In this document: positions 1 through 7,206 of the stretch, piece after piece
Numbering within the stretch: the first letter of the stretch is position 1
Layout of the letters: each line of letters begins with the position of its first letter
Source: an uncultured Clostridia bacterium
GTDB lineage: Bacteria > Bacillota > Clostridia > Oscillospirales > Ruminococcaceae
Assembly: GCA_947589355.1 (NCBI GenBank)
Contig: CANPZC010000007.1
Coordinates: 1 to 64,000 of the forward strand
Direction of reading: 5' to 3'
DNA length: 64,000 bases
The notes under the pieces: model-generated
Told to the model about the DNA's origin: nothing
Databases searched by the model: none
Seen by the model: only the letters and a program-made list of their open reading frames with translations
Translations under genes and position numbers: made by a program

Positions 1-53
1 GACAGTTCCTTGACTCTTTCCTGCTTTTTGAGCAGTATCTTCTCACTTGGCAT
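1..53 (-). CDS. rplJ: Ribosomal protein L10, N-terminal fragment
   Basis: Only the first 17 codons lie in the window; the gene runs off the left edge. The reading MPSEKILLKKQERVKEL matches the usual start of bacterial L10, which forms the base of the ribosomal stalk with L7/L12. GAGGTGAAGAAA directly before the ATG is a good ribosome binding site. The upstream L10 leader and strong promoter confirm the identity. The protein body cannot be assessed. Confidence 0.85.
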   Translation of the reverse strand, partial: MPSEKILLKKQERVKEL

Positions 54-213
54 TTTCTTCACCTCTTTGCGATAATTTCGCACGGTATCGTAAAGAAAAG
101 TCCTTTTCCCACAAATAGCGAGAAAAGGACACAAAGTCATTATTTAACCTTGCTATTCTTTCCTCGGTCGGATTTACGAGTTTCCTCACCGACTGTCTTT
201 AGATACGAATGCA
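54..213 (-). promoter_or_regulatory. L10 ribosomal leader (autoregulatory 5' UTR of rplJ)
   Basis: Read leftward, the RNA between the promoter and rplJ contains GACAGTCGGT pairing with ATCCGACCGAGG (about 160-200), the arrangement of the Firmicutes L10 leader that binds the L10-L12 complex. It is followed by a hairpin with GTCCTTTTC/GAAAAGGAC arms (about 99-131) and a T-rich run, which can act as a terminator. Known role of the family: excess L10 binds its own leader and represses the rplJ-rplL operon. The identification is by pattern, not by a covariance search. Confidence 0.8.
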
Positions 214-219
214 AAGCAT

Positions 220-248
220 ATTATAACACACCTAAAACGGTTTGTCAA
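220..248 (-). promoter_or_regulatory. Sigma-A promoter of rplJ
   Basis: Perfect TTGACA (243-248) and TATAAT (220-225) on the minus strand with a 17 bp spacer, just downstream of the preceding leftward gene and ahead of the L10 leader. Confidence 0.85.
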
Positions 249-265
249 TAGTTTTTCAAAATTTT

Positions 266-1912
266 TTACTTCTTTTTCTTAGCCATTGCCCAGCCTATTG
301 ATTTTGGCGGTTCTTCCGAAGCGACAGGCTCTGTAGGTACTGTAGGTACTTCGGGAACTGTGGGTTCTTCGGGTGCTGTAGGCACTTCGGGTACTACAGG
401 CACTTCGGGAACTACAGGTTCTTCGGGTACTGTGGGTTCTTCTGGCGGTACTTCGGGAGCTTTGGGCTCATCTAAAAATGCCAGCTCGTCAAAGTCGTCT
501 TCCTGAGAAACGCTGTTTACGCTGGGAACATCGCGCGTGGGCGCAACATCTTTGTGTATAGGATTTTTGAACAGCGGCGATGAATTATGGCTGGGTGACA
601 GCAGATCTTTCATTCTGTTTTCGAGATCGGCGGTCTCCTCGTCTACCGCATTAACATCGTCGGGCTCGTCCACAAGGCGTATAGGCTCGTTCTTGGGTTT
701 GTAAGTCTGCTCGGGAGCAGTGTGTACAGGGTGTTTCTTCTTAGCATCATTTCTGCCCGAAAGTGAAAGACCGCTGAACCTTTGCGCTCTTTCTTCCCGT
801 GGTTTGGGTTCTTCTGTAGGTGCAGGCGGCGCGGTACGAACAGGCTGAGACATACGCTGCCTTTGAGGTCTATGCTCGCCGTTTTTGCCTGCAAGTGATA
901 AACCGCCGTGAGGTTTTTCTTCCTCAGGCTCGGAAATGCTCTGCGGCATCTGCACGGGCGCAGCGGGCTGAGCCTTAACGGACTCGGGAGCGGGTGTATG
1001 CATGGGCTCAAGCTGCGGCTCGGGAGCTTTAGGCGTTTCTTTCGGTTCTTCGTGAACTTTCTTAGCGAAATCAGCGCCGTCCGACATTGAAAGACCGCTC
1101 TGCTTTGGCTCTTCGGCTGCCTTTGCCTGCTTTTCGGCTTCTTCTCTTGCGGCAGCCTCTGCTCTTTCCTTTTCAAGGGCGCTTTCCCTCATCTGTTCTT
1201 CCAAAGCACGCTGCATTTCAAGCTCTTTCTGTCTCTCGCGCCTTTGCTGCTCGAGTTTTTCGGCTCTTTGCTTAGCTTCTTCATCACGCTTTTTCCTGTC
1301 AGCCAAGGCCTTTTCTTTCAGGCGCACCTGTTCTTCCTCGAACATCTTTACCGCTTCTTCGGCAGTCGCGCACTTATCTTCACGAACATAAGAAGCTATT
1401 TTTTCAGCTTCTATAAGATATTTGGTAGGTATAACGACAAGACCTTTTTCTTCAAGACCGCCGAGATACCCTTGTTTCTGGTCGTCAAGCCTGCGGCATC
1501 TCTCATCGATATCGCTTATCTGCCGCTGCAAGTCCTCGTTGGCTTTCTGCTGCTCTGCCCATTTTTGATCTACCTGCTTTTTCAGGTACATTTTAAGACC
1601 GACAAACACGCCGCCGCCCAGCACTACCGCCACCGCTATGGCGATAATTATGCTTACCACGCTGAACGAAAAGCCCGTGACCAACAGCACTATCAGCGCG
1701 CCTACAACAGCCGCCGCGGCAGCTATCATCAGCGACTTCTTAGTCTTGCCGTCAACGTCCATCTTGCTTTCAACGGTGTGTCTGGTCTGGATATACTTTT
1801 CCAGCTGCAAACGGTTTTCCTTTAATGTTTTGATAGAAGAATCAAATTCGTAATATCTGCTGAAATAATCGAGCGTCTGCTGTATCTTTTGCAGCTCAGC
1901 GGCATCAGCCAT
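266..1912 (-). CDS. Coiled-coil protein with two membrane segments and proline-rich tail
   Basis: Hypothetical 548-residue protein of no recognised family. After a cytoplasmic-looking start it has two adjacent hydrophobic segments (roughly residues 60-105), a long charged coiled coil (about 110-260, rich in E, K, Q, R), a linker with three copies of a GLS(M/L)(S/A) motif (SGLSMSDG, GGLSLAGK, SGLSLSGR), and a C-terminal VPEEPT/VPEVP repeat tract. A longer reading from 1981 is rejected because it begins inside the promoter spacer; the ATG at 1912 has GGAGGGG seven bases upstream. Probably a membrane-anchored structural or scaffolding protein, but function is unknown. Confidence 0.75.
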   Translation of the reverse strand: MADAAELQKIQQTLDYFSRYYEFDSSIKTLKENRLQLEKYIQTRHTVESKMDVDGKTKKSLMIAAAAAVVGALIVLLVTGFSFSVVSIIIAIAVAVVLGGGVFVGLKMYLKKQVDQKWAEQQKANEDLQRQISDIDERCRRLDDQKQGYLGGLEEKGLVVIPTKYLIEAEKIASYVREDKCATAEEAVKMFEEEQVRLKEKALADRKKRDEEAKQRAEKLEQQRRERQKELEMQRALEEQMRESALEKERAEAAAREEAEKQAKAAEEPKQSGLSMSDGADFAKKVHEEPKETPKAPEPQLEPMHTPAPESVKAQPAAPVQMPQSISEPEEEKPHGGLSLAGKNGEHRPQRQRMSQPVRTAPPAPTEEPKPREERAQRFSGLSLSGRNDAKKKHPVHTAPEQTYKPKNEPIRLVDEPDDVNAVDEETADLENRMKDLLSPSHNSSPLFKNPIHKDVAPTRDVPSVNSVSQEDDFDELAFLDEPKAPEVPPEEPTVPEEPVVPEVPVVPEVPTAPEEPTVPEVPTVPTEPVASEEPPKSIGWAMAKKKK

Positions 1913-1952
1913 ATAGAACCCCTCCAAGTCAAAAACTGAATATATATAACTA

Positions 1953-1981
1953 ATTATACAATATAATTGTTCTTTTGTCAA
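1953..1981 (-). promoter_or_regulatory. Sigma-A promoter of the coiled-coil membrane protein
   Basis: TTGACA (1976-1981) and TATAAT (1953-1958) on the minus strand with a 17 bp spacer, about 40 bases ahead of the chosen start. It rules out the longer reading frame. Confidence 0.8.
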
Positions 1982-1996
1982 TGACTTTGGAAAAAT

Positions 1997-2344
1997 TCAT
2001 TCTCCGCGCTCGTTCATCATGTGATCTATAACTTCTTCGCGCAGCCGTTGAGCGCCCAGAAGATAAGATATACGCGCCTTTGCACGCCTTAGCGTTACGC
2101 ACACCGCCGAGCGGCTCACGCCGTACATATCGGCAATTTGCTGACCGCTCAGCCCGTCGCAGTAGCGAAGAAGAAAATACTCCCTCTGCCTGCTTGTAAG
2201 CCCATTTTTCAGAGCCTGCCGCACAATAGATGAGCGCACACGGCTGCTTAAACTTTCCTCATCGGTCAGCTTGCGCCTGCGATCTGCAACGCTGTCTTTT
2301 ATCTCGTCATAGCTTACTCTTTTAAGCTGCGCCGTCTCTCTCAC
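1997..2344 (-). CDS. Sigma-70 region 4-like helix-turn-helix protein
   Basis: 115 residues, probably from a GTG start. The C-terminal half (about 50-100) reads as a sigma region 4/LuxR-type helix-turn-helix: LTSRQREYFLLRYCDGLSGQ followed by IADMYGVSRSAVCVTLRRAK. There is no region 2, so it is not a complete sigma factor; small proteins of this type occur as phage late regulators and as orphan regulators in Clostridia. It overlaps the upstream small gene by 23 bases, so the two are translated as a pair. A LexA-like box lies just past the pair's promoter. The target is unknown. Confidence 0.7.
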   Translation of the reverse strand: MRETAQLKRVSYDEIKDSVADRRRKLTDEESLSSRVRSSIVRQALKNGLTSRQREYFLLRYCDGLSGQQIADMYGVSRSAVCVTLRRAKARISYLLGAQRLREEVIDHMMNERGE

Positions 2345-2576
2345 CTGCTTTACTTTCCATAAGTTCTTTTTCCCTTTCCAGATACGGCAAGAGCTGACAT
2401 ATCACCTGCATTATATCGCCGTGTTCCTCATAAAGCACCTCTATCCGCCTGCGGTACTGAGGCATTTTGCTGCGATCGGGGTCGGCTCTCATCTCGTTTT
2501 TTACATATGCTATTCTTTCAAGCAGCTTGTCAGCATCTCTTTCATACTGGGCTATCAACCGGGCCATACTCATCAT
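2322..2576 (-). CDS. Small charged helical protein paired with sigma-like gene
   Basis: 84 residues, strongly charged and predicted helical (MARLIAQYERDADKLLERIA...YLEREKELMES), of no recognised family. It is the first gene of a two-gene unit and its 3' end overlaps the sigma region 4-like gene. The start is uncertain between adjacent ATGs at 2576 and 2573; AAAGGA lies somewhat far upstream. It could be a partner or anti-activator of the regulator, by position only. Confidence 0.6.
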   Translation of the reverse strand: MMSMARLIAQYERDADKLLERIAYVKNEMRADPDRSKMPQYRRRIEVLYEEHGDIMQVICQLLPYLEREKELMESKAGERDGAA

Positions 2577-2621
2577 CTTATCATTTATCCGTCCTTTCTT
2601 GAATGTTAGTCGAGTGTTAAA

Positions 2622-2635
2622 AGAACATTTGTTCT
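2622..2635. promoter_or_regulatory. LexA/DinR-like box
   Basis: The perfect palindrome AGAACATTTGTTCT contains GAAC-N4-GTTC, the core of the Gram-positive LexA box. It lies about 12 bases downstream of the leftward -10 element, over the start of the sigma-like pair's transcript, a position where a repressor would block transcription. It is also in the gap shared with the divergent DUF896 gene. Assignment is by consensus only. Confidence 0.5.
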
Positions 2636-2647
2636 TTTTCTATCTAT

Positions 2648-2676
2648 ATGCTAACACAAATTTTCCCGGTTGTCAA
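2648..2676 (-). promoter_or_regulatory. Promoter of sigma-like gene pair
   Basis: TTGACA (2671-2676) and TAGCAT (2648-2653) on the minus strand, 17 bp spacer. The -10 is imperfect, as for a regulated promoter. Confidence 0.6.
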
Positions 2677-2726
2677 CAGCTTTTTTACCGCAGGGAATTT
2701 TTTTGGACATTTCGCAGAATTTGATA

Positions 2727-2755
2727 TTGATTTTATAAAATATATATGTTATAAT
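2727..2755 (+). promoter_or_regulatory. Promoter of the DUF896-WYL-repeat protein operon
   Basis: TTGATT (2727-2732) and TATAAT (2750-2755), 17 bp spacer, 21 bases ahead of the start codon. Confidence 0.7.
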
Positions 2756-2776
2756 GTATTTTTAGAAGGTGTTTTT

Positions 2777-2992
2777 ATGGAGCAGAAAAAGATAGACAGG
2801 ATATCGCAGCTTACGCGTATTTCACGGATAAGAGAGCTTACCGATGAAGAAAAAACAGAACGAGAAGCACTGCGGCAGGAATACCGCGCGGCGTTTACGG
2901 GAAATTTGCGCGCGCAGCTTGAAAACATGAGCATTATTCAGCCCGACGGGACTATTAAAAAAGTTAAAGAAAATAAAAATAAGGAGGACTAA
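2777..2992 (+). CDS. UPF0291/DUF896 family small protein (YnzC-like)
   Basis: 71 residues. KKIDRISQLTRISRIRELTDEEKTEREALRQEYRAAFTGNLRAQLENMSIIQPDG follows the DUF896 pattern of a two-helix hairpin with the hallmark LRQEY. The start at 2777 is supported by AGAAGGTG six bases upstream; an earlier ATG at 2648 precedes the promoter and is not used. In Bacillus subtilis the relative ynzC belongs to the LexA-controlled yneA operon, so a LexA-like box nearby is noteworthy, although here it sits nearer the divergent promoter. Biochemical role unknown. Four bases ahead of the WYL gene, so co-transcribed. Confidence 0.85.
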   Translation: MEQKKIDRISQLTRISRIRELTDEEKTEREALRQEYRAAFTGNLRAQLENMSIIQPDGTIKKVKENKNKED

Positions 2993-2995
2993 AAA

Positions 2996-3982
2996 ATGGC
3001 AGGTACAGGAAGACAAAAAAACAAGATACTGCTTTTGAAAGAATTTTTTGAAACGCAGACAAACGAGGACAACGCGGTGACGGTGGCTGAGATAGTTGAC
3101 TATATGGCAGGCTATGGCATCTCGTGCGAGAGAAAGACGGTATACGACGACATAAACACGCTTATTGAGAGCGGTATGGATATTGTTACGCGCAGGAGAG
3201 GTCACGCGAACGACTACTATCTTGCATCGCGGCTGTTTCAGACGGAGGAGCTTTACATACTCGCCGATGCGGTGTCTTCGTGCAAATTCCTTACAAAGAG
3301 AAAGTCGAAAGAGCTTATACAGAAGCTGCAAACGCTTACCAACAAGTTCGATGCGCCCTCTCTGAGCCGTGAGATACACGTTTCAAGCAGGGTGAAAGCT
3401 TTCAACGAGAAGATATACTACACCGTGAACGCCATTCACGAGGCGATAAGAAGCAACAAGAAGATAACTTTCAAGCTGGCGTATTACGACATTGAAAAGC
3501 GCAGGAAGCTTCGCCACGAGGGCTATGTTTACACGGTATCTCCGCTCTATCTGACTTGGGAGGAAGACAATTATTATCTTGTATGCTACTGCGAAAAGCA
3601 TGAGGGCATTTCGCGCTACAGAGTTGACAGGCTGGAAAACGTTGAGATAACCGATGAAAACAGGGTGCAGCTCTCTATCGATGAAGAAGCTCTGGCAAAG
3701 GCGCAGCTTTCTCTTTACAGTATGTACGGCGGCACGGAAGAGACCGTTACGATAGAATTTGATAAAGACCTTATGAACGCTGTTATAGACCGTTTCGGTC
3801 AGAAAGTAGTGTGCAAGAAAGTATCGGAAGACAGGTTCGCTATAAAGACCGACGTGCAGATATCGCCGCCGTTCTGGGGCTGGCTTTTCAAGTTCGGCGA
3901 CAAAGCTAAGGTGGTAGAGCCTGCCACAGTTGCAGATCAGGCTAAGAAAGAGCTAAAAGCTATTTTAAAACAGTACAAATAA
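2996..3982 (+). CDS. WYL-domain transcriptional regulator
   Basis: 328 residues. The N-terminal part (about 1-75) is a winged helix-turn-helix of the YafY/DeoR kind. A WYL domain follows (about 150-230; KITFKLAYYDIEKRRKL, VSPLYLTWEEDNYYLVCYC, YRVDRLENV) and a C-terminal WCX-type extension. WYL domains are ligand-sensing parts of regulators linked to DNA damage, defence and other stress responses. It lies between the DUF896 gene (3 bp gap) and the repeat protein (12 bp gap), so one transcript is likely. Ligand and targets cannot be read from sequence. Confidence 0.88.
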   Translation: MAGTGRQKNKILLLKEFFETQTNEDNAVTVAEIVDYMAGYGISCERKTVYDDINTLIESGMDIVTRRRGHANDYYLASRLFQTEELYILADAVSSCKFLTKRKSKELIQKLQTLTNKFDAPSLSREIHVSSRVKAFNEKIYYTVNAIHEAIRSNKKITFKLAYYDIEKRRKLRHEGYVYTVSPLYLTWEEDNYYLVCYCEKHEGISRYRVDRLENVEITDENRVQLSIDEEALAKAQLSLYSMYGGTEETVTIEFDKDLMNAVIDRFGQKVVCKKVSEDRFAIKTDVQISPPFWGWLFKFGDKAKVVEPATVADQAKKELKAILKQYK

Positions 3983-3994
3983 AGAGGTATACAA

Positions 3995-5701
3995 ATGGTC
4001 ACTGTTAAACAGAAGATCGCGTATGCGGCGCTTTCTCTGGGCGCGGCTGCTCTTATAGGCGGCGGCGTTTACAGATATGTATATTACAAACAGCGCCTTT
4101 CTCCCGGCTGGCACACAGACATCGGGGGCAGTTACTATGTTATCTCAAAAGACGGCGACAAGGCTACAGGCTTTTACATGATAGACGACGTTACCTATAT
4201 GTTCTCAGACGACGGGTATCTTCTCAGCGGCTGGCAGGAAAAAGACGGCGAAACTTACTATCTCAGCGGCGAGGGCATACTTCAGCGCGGCGTGGTGGAA
4301 ATTGACGGCGTGGAATACTGCTTTAATGAAGAAACGGGCGAATTTCACACGGGCGTTCAGGAGATAGACGGGCTGCAATTCATTTTTGACGAGCACGGCT
4401 TTACAGATGCAGGCTTTCTTGAAAAAGACGGCGGCACTTTCTATTTCAACTCTGACGGCACTGCTGCCGAGGGGTGGTCTGTAATTGAGGGCAAAGAGTA
4501 TTATTTTGTTCCCGGAGAGGGCATGGCGCACGGGTTTACTGACATAGGCGGCGACACCTATTATTTTGACGAGAACGGTCAGTACCTTGCAGGTGAGCAG
4601 GTACTTGACGGCGCGGATTATTGCTTTTCCGAAAGCGGCGCAATGATAATCGGCTGGCATGAGACCGACGACGGCAAATACCGCTACTTTGGCGACGACG
4701 GCAAGATGATACGCGGAGGTCTTACCATAGGCGAGGACAGCTACTTTTTCGATGAAAGCGGCAATATGTATACAGGCTGGCTCAGTACCGAGGGAAAGCT
4801 TTTCTACTATCAGGATAACGGCGTTAAAGCAAAAGGCTGGTGCAGCATAGGCGGAAACAAATACTACATCAGCGAAAAAGACGGCGCTGTTAAAGGCTGG
4901 CAGGAGATAGACAAGGCTAAATATTACTTTAACGGCAACTACGAGCTGCTGACCGGCTGGCAGGTGATAGACGGCAAGACTTACTATCTGGGTCTGGGCG
5001 GAAAAATGGTGACGGGCCTTGCGAGCGTTGAGAACGGCGTGTGCTACTTTGACGAAAACGGCGTTGCGCAGACGGGTATTCACACTATAGACGGCATAAC
5101 TTATGATTTTGACAAAGACAACTTCCGCGCTAAGATAGAGTGGCACGAGGAAAAAGGCGTTATTGACGGCAAGGAACAGACGGTGCTTTGCTATTACGAC
5201 AAGAAAAATTTTGCAAAGGCTAAGGGGCTTGTCAAGATAGATGATTACTACTATTTCTTTGACCAGAACGGTTACTGCCGCACTGGTTTTCAGACCGTAG
5301 GCGACAGCAGATATTACTTTGACCCGAAGACGCGCATAATGATGGTGGGGCTGCTGACAATAAACAAAAAGATATACTATTTTGACACGAACGGCAAGAT
5401 GGCTGTGAATAAGTGGGTCAAGATAGGCGATGCGGTGTATTACTTCACGAAAGACGGCTCTGCGGCGGTGAATGACGTGGACATAGGCGGCATAGTTTAC
5501 AGGTTTTCTGCTGACGGCAAGCTGTTTTCGGGCTGGTCGGGAAAAGAGAACGAGGACAGGTACTATTTTGTTGAGGGCGTACACGCGACGGGCTGGAAGA
5601 CTATTGACGGCGCGAAATACTATTTTGGCGATGACGGCAAAATGGCGCGCGACACCACCGTTGACGGCGTAACTATCGGCGCAGACGGAAAAGCCGGCTA
5701 G
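3995..5701 (+). CDS. Membrane-anchored cell-wall/glucan-binding repeat protein
   Basis: 568 residues. One N-terminal hydrophobic segment (about 7-25, with no obvious cleavage site) is followed by some 24 tandem repeats of about 20-22 residues of the cell-wall-binding (choline/glucan-binding, CW_1-like) type, recognisable by G(W/F)..IDG..YYF...G. No catalytic domain is attached, so it is probably a surface binding or spacer protein held by its N-terminus. The repeats cause long antisense open frames, which are not genes. Last gene of the DUF896-WYL unit; a terminator follows. Confidence 0.85.
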   Translation: MVTVKQKIAYAALSLGAAALIGGGVYRYVYYKQRLSPGWHTDIGGSYYVISKDGDKATGFYMIDDVTYMFSDDGYLLSGWQEKDGETYYLSGEGILQRGVVEIDGVEYCFNEETGEFHTGVQEIDGLQFIFDEHGFTDAGFLEKDGGTFYFNSDGTAAEGWSVIEGKEYYFVPGEGMAHGFTDIGGDTYYFDENGQYLAGEQVLDGADYCFSESGAMIIGWHETDDGKYRYFGDDGKMIRGGLTIGEDSYFFDESGNMYTGWLSTEGKLFYYQDNGVKAKGWCSIGGNKYYISEKDGAVKGWQEIDKAKYYFNGNYELLTGWQVIDGKTYYLGLGGKMVTGLASVENGVCYFDENGVAQTGIHTIDGITYDFDKDNFRAKIEWHEEKGVIDGKEQTVLCYYDKKNFAKAKGLVKIDDYYYFFDQNGYCRTGFQTVGDSRYYFDPKTRIMMVGLLTINKKIYYFDTNGKMAVNKWVKIGDAVYYFTKDGSAAVNDVDIGGIVYRFSADGKLFSGWSGKENEDRYYFVEGVHATGWKTIDGAKYYFGDDGKMARDTTVDGVTIGADGKAG

Positions 5702-5737
5702 AGGCAAGAGGTTTAGAAGCAAGAAGCAAGAAGATGT

Positions 5738-5766
5738 AAAGGCAGCGTTTGTTCGTTGCCTTTTTT
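5738..5766 (+). terminator. Rho-independent terminator after the repeat protein
   Basis: Stem AAAGGCA/TGCCTTT with inner G-T pairs and a T6 run, 37 bases after the stop codon. Confidence 0.75.
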
Positions 5767-5779
5767 CTTGTAGTATTTG

Positions 5780-6190
5780 CGCTTACGCGCAGCCTGCGGA
5801 GCTGTGCAACGCCCCACAATGCGCAAAGGTTTTAAATCTTGTCAAGAAAAGAAAAGTTTTCGATTGACCCTTTTTCAAAAGGGTCATCAGGTCGAGGGTG
5901 AAACCCTCGTCGCCGTCCGCAGACGGCGAAAGCCCCTACAACGTGCGCTCTGCAAGAGGTGAATTAGAAAACAGTCCTGTGGACTGTTTTCTAAGAGGAG
6001 AGGCTCTGCAAGAGAGAGCCTCTCCTTTGAGAAGCTATATCTCTCTTTCCTGCGCGCGCTTGCGTGCGCAATAGCTTTGTGAAAAGCCCAAACATCTTGC
6101 CTCTATCAAAACCGCAGAAATAAAAAAATCGGCGCAAACGCCGATAAGACTATTTCTAACATCTAACCTCTAGCAGCGGAGCCGTTCAAC
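5780..6190 (+). repeat. Multi-hairpin dispersed repeat, copy A, with flanking repeat
   Basis: Non-coding and built of consecutive perfect inverted repeats: S1 with GACCC/GGGTC (5866-5885), S2 CGAGGGT/ACCCTCG (5893-5909), S3 CGCCGTC/GACGGCG (5911-5928), S4 (5965-5993, TTAGAAAACAGTCC with loop TGT), S5 (5997-6025, GGAGAGGCTCT with loop around GCAAGAG) and S6 GCGCGC/GCGTGCGC (about 6052-6070). Related copies lie at 12639-12895, 14556-14806 and 54609-54957. Stretches 6098-6190 (TCGGCG/CGCCGA hairpin, then ATTTCTAACATCTAACCTC) recur near 54770-54860. No gene seen in this 580-base gap. Confidence 0.8.
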
Positions 6191-6266
6191 GCCTGCATTT
6201 ACATATTCCAACTATTATATATCTATAAGATCCCCCTCCCACTAGCCACCTCCCAAAAATAAGTTG

Positions 6267-6286
6267 TTGACAGAATATTCTTCCAG
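6267..6286. repeat. 20-bp palindromic element, copy 1
   Basis: Core AGAATATTCT followed by TCCAG; the left arm is degenerate. It is followed by the GGGGTGGG-type flank seen at other copies. First of seven copies in the window and left border of the unit holding two hypothetical genes. Confidence 0.75.
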
Positions 6287-6324
6287 CGGAATGGGGTGGG
6301 GCATGGTGTTTTTGGGTATAAAAT

Positions 6325-6345
6325 AACCGCCTTATTCAGACGGTT
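6325..6345. terminator. Terminator after the two small hypothetical genes
   Basis: Stem AACCG/CGGTT closing a CTTATTCAG loop region, with T-rich runs on both sides; it lies just beyond the stop codon of the leftward gene at 6352. Confidence 0.55.
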
Positions 6346-6351
6346 TTTTGC

Positions 6352-6543
6352 TTATTCAATTATAAACTTGTTAAGTTCGCGTATCGTCATATCAACGGGT
6401 TCAATTCCTTTTTCCTTGCAATATCGGCTTATGCCGCGATAATCATAATGAATATCATCAGGCGAAACAGGAGAAGTAAAGCCCCCTGCTTTTTCAGCGG
6501 CTTCATCAAGTTCTTTCATATTTTTAATATCTTCACTTGTCAT
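6352..6543 (-). CDS. Hypothetical small acidic protein
   Basis: 63 residues, no recognised family. The C-terminal part (SRYCKEKGIEPVDMTIREL) looks like a small helical domain. It is 15 bases downstream of the next gene and shares its promoter. The pair is bounded by two copies of the 20-bp palindrome (6267 and 6915), so it may be carried as a unit. No toxin or antitoxin signature was recognised. Confidence 0.55.
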   Translation of the reverse strand: MTSEDIKNMKELDEAAEKAGGFTSPVSPDDIHYDYRGISRYCKEKGIEPVDMTIRELNKFIIE

Positions 6544-6558
6544 GCCATGCCTCTTTTC

Positions 6559-6804
6559 TTAGTAAATTGCGCCTTCTTCATAAATAAGCTCTTGCCATTC
6601 CTCATAAAAAAGGTTTCTTCCTGCCTTCAGGCTTCTTTCTATGCGGTCAAGAAACTCTTCGTCGGTCTCTTCCCATGTACTTATATATCCCTTTTCGGTC
6701 GTATCGTCAATGACAAGCACTTCGCCATATCCCGGTTCATTATATCCACAACTGTCAGTGTTGAAAACTTTTCTATACTTTTTTATACTATCTATACTTA
6801 CCAT
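6559..6804 (-). CDS. Hypothetical small protein, first gene of pair
   Basis: 81 residues, acidic, no recognised family (MVSIDSIKKYRKVFNTDSCG..., with DDTTEKGYISTWEETDEEF near the middle). The start at 6804 is chosen because AGGGAGG lies seven bases upstream and a proper promoter precedes it; a longer reading to 6891 would begin upstream of that promoter. Operon with the 63-residue gene. Function unknown. Confidence 0.6.
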   Translation of the reverse strand: MVSIDSIKKYRKVFNTDSCGYNEPGYGEVLVIDDTTEKGYISTWEETDEEFLDRIERSLKAGRNLFYEEWQELIYEEGAIY

Positions 6805-6835
6805 TTTACAGCCTCCCTTATATTTTACTGTACTA

Positions 6836-6864
6836 ATTTTACCACTCACGGCGGCTGATGTCAA
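6836..6864 (-). promoter_or_regulatory. Promoter of the two small hypothetical genes
   Basis: TTGACA (6859-6864) and TAAAAT (6836-6841) on the minus strand, 17 bp spacer. Confidence 0.7.
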
Positions 6865-6914
6865 TACTGTATGATCACATCTTTCACACATATGCAGCCT
6901 TTGCCCTTTTGTGC

Positions 6915-7206
6915 GCGGCAGAATATTCTTCCAGTTATATGGGTGGGCGTGGCGTTTTTAGGAGTTGGGAGAGTGGTGATTTTAGACGTTATGGAAAATG
7001 GGGTGAGCTTGGCTGTGGCAGTCAACGTGTACAGCATTTACAAACAAAATATGGACAGCAAAGAAAAAACCGTCATACCGCAAGGTATGCGCTATTAGAG
7101 GTTAGAAATTCTCCTAACAACCACAGCTAACCGCCATACTTTTCCACGCTCCTCACCCATAAAAGAACATTCCGCCCCTCACCATGCTGGCAGAATATTC
7201 TTCCAG
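6915..7206. repeat. Tandem 270-bp unit, first copy, bounded by palindromes
   Basis: Starts with the palindrome at 6915-6934 and ends in the one at 7187-7206. The interior (GGGTGGGCG, a weak open frame, GTCATACC GCAAGGTATGCG hairpin, ATTAGAGGTTAG, CCTCACCCAT) is repeated almost exactly in the next unit. Short open frames inside differ between copies mostly at amino-acid-changing sites, so coding is doubtful. Reads as a MITE-like or cassette-like element. Confidence 0.75.

Noticed and set aside
1913-1981. Longer start for the coiled-coil protein
   Set aside because: The extension encodes through a perfect promoter and has no ribosome binding site.
4205-5722. 505-residue open frame on the minus strand opposite the wall-repeat protein
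   Set aside because: Its repeats mirror those of the sense gene, it has no ribosome binding site, and composition follows the opposite strand; a shadow frame.
5821-6190. CRISPR array
   Set aside because: The repeats are hairpins of differing sequence without regular repeat-spacer alternation, and no cas gene is present.
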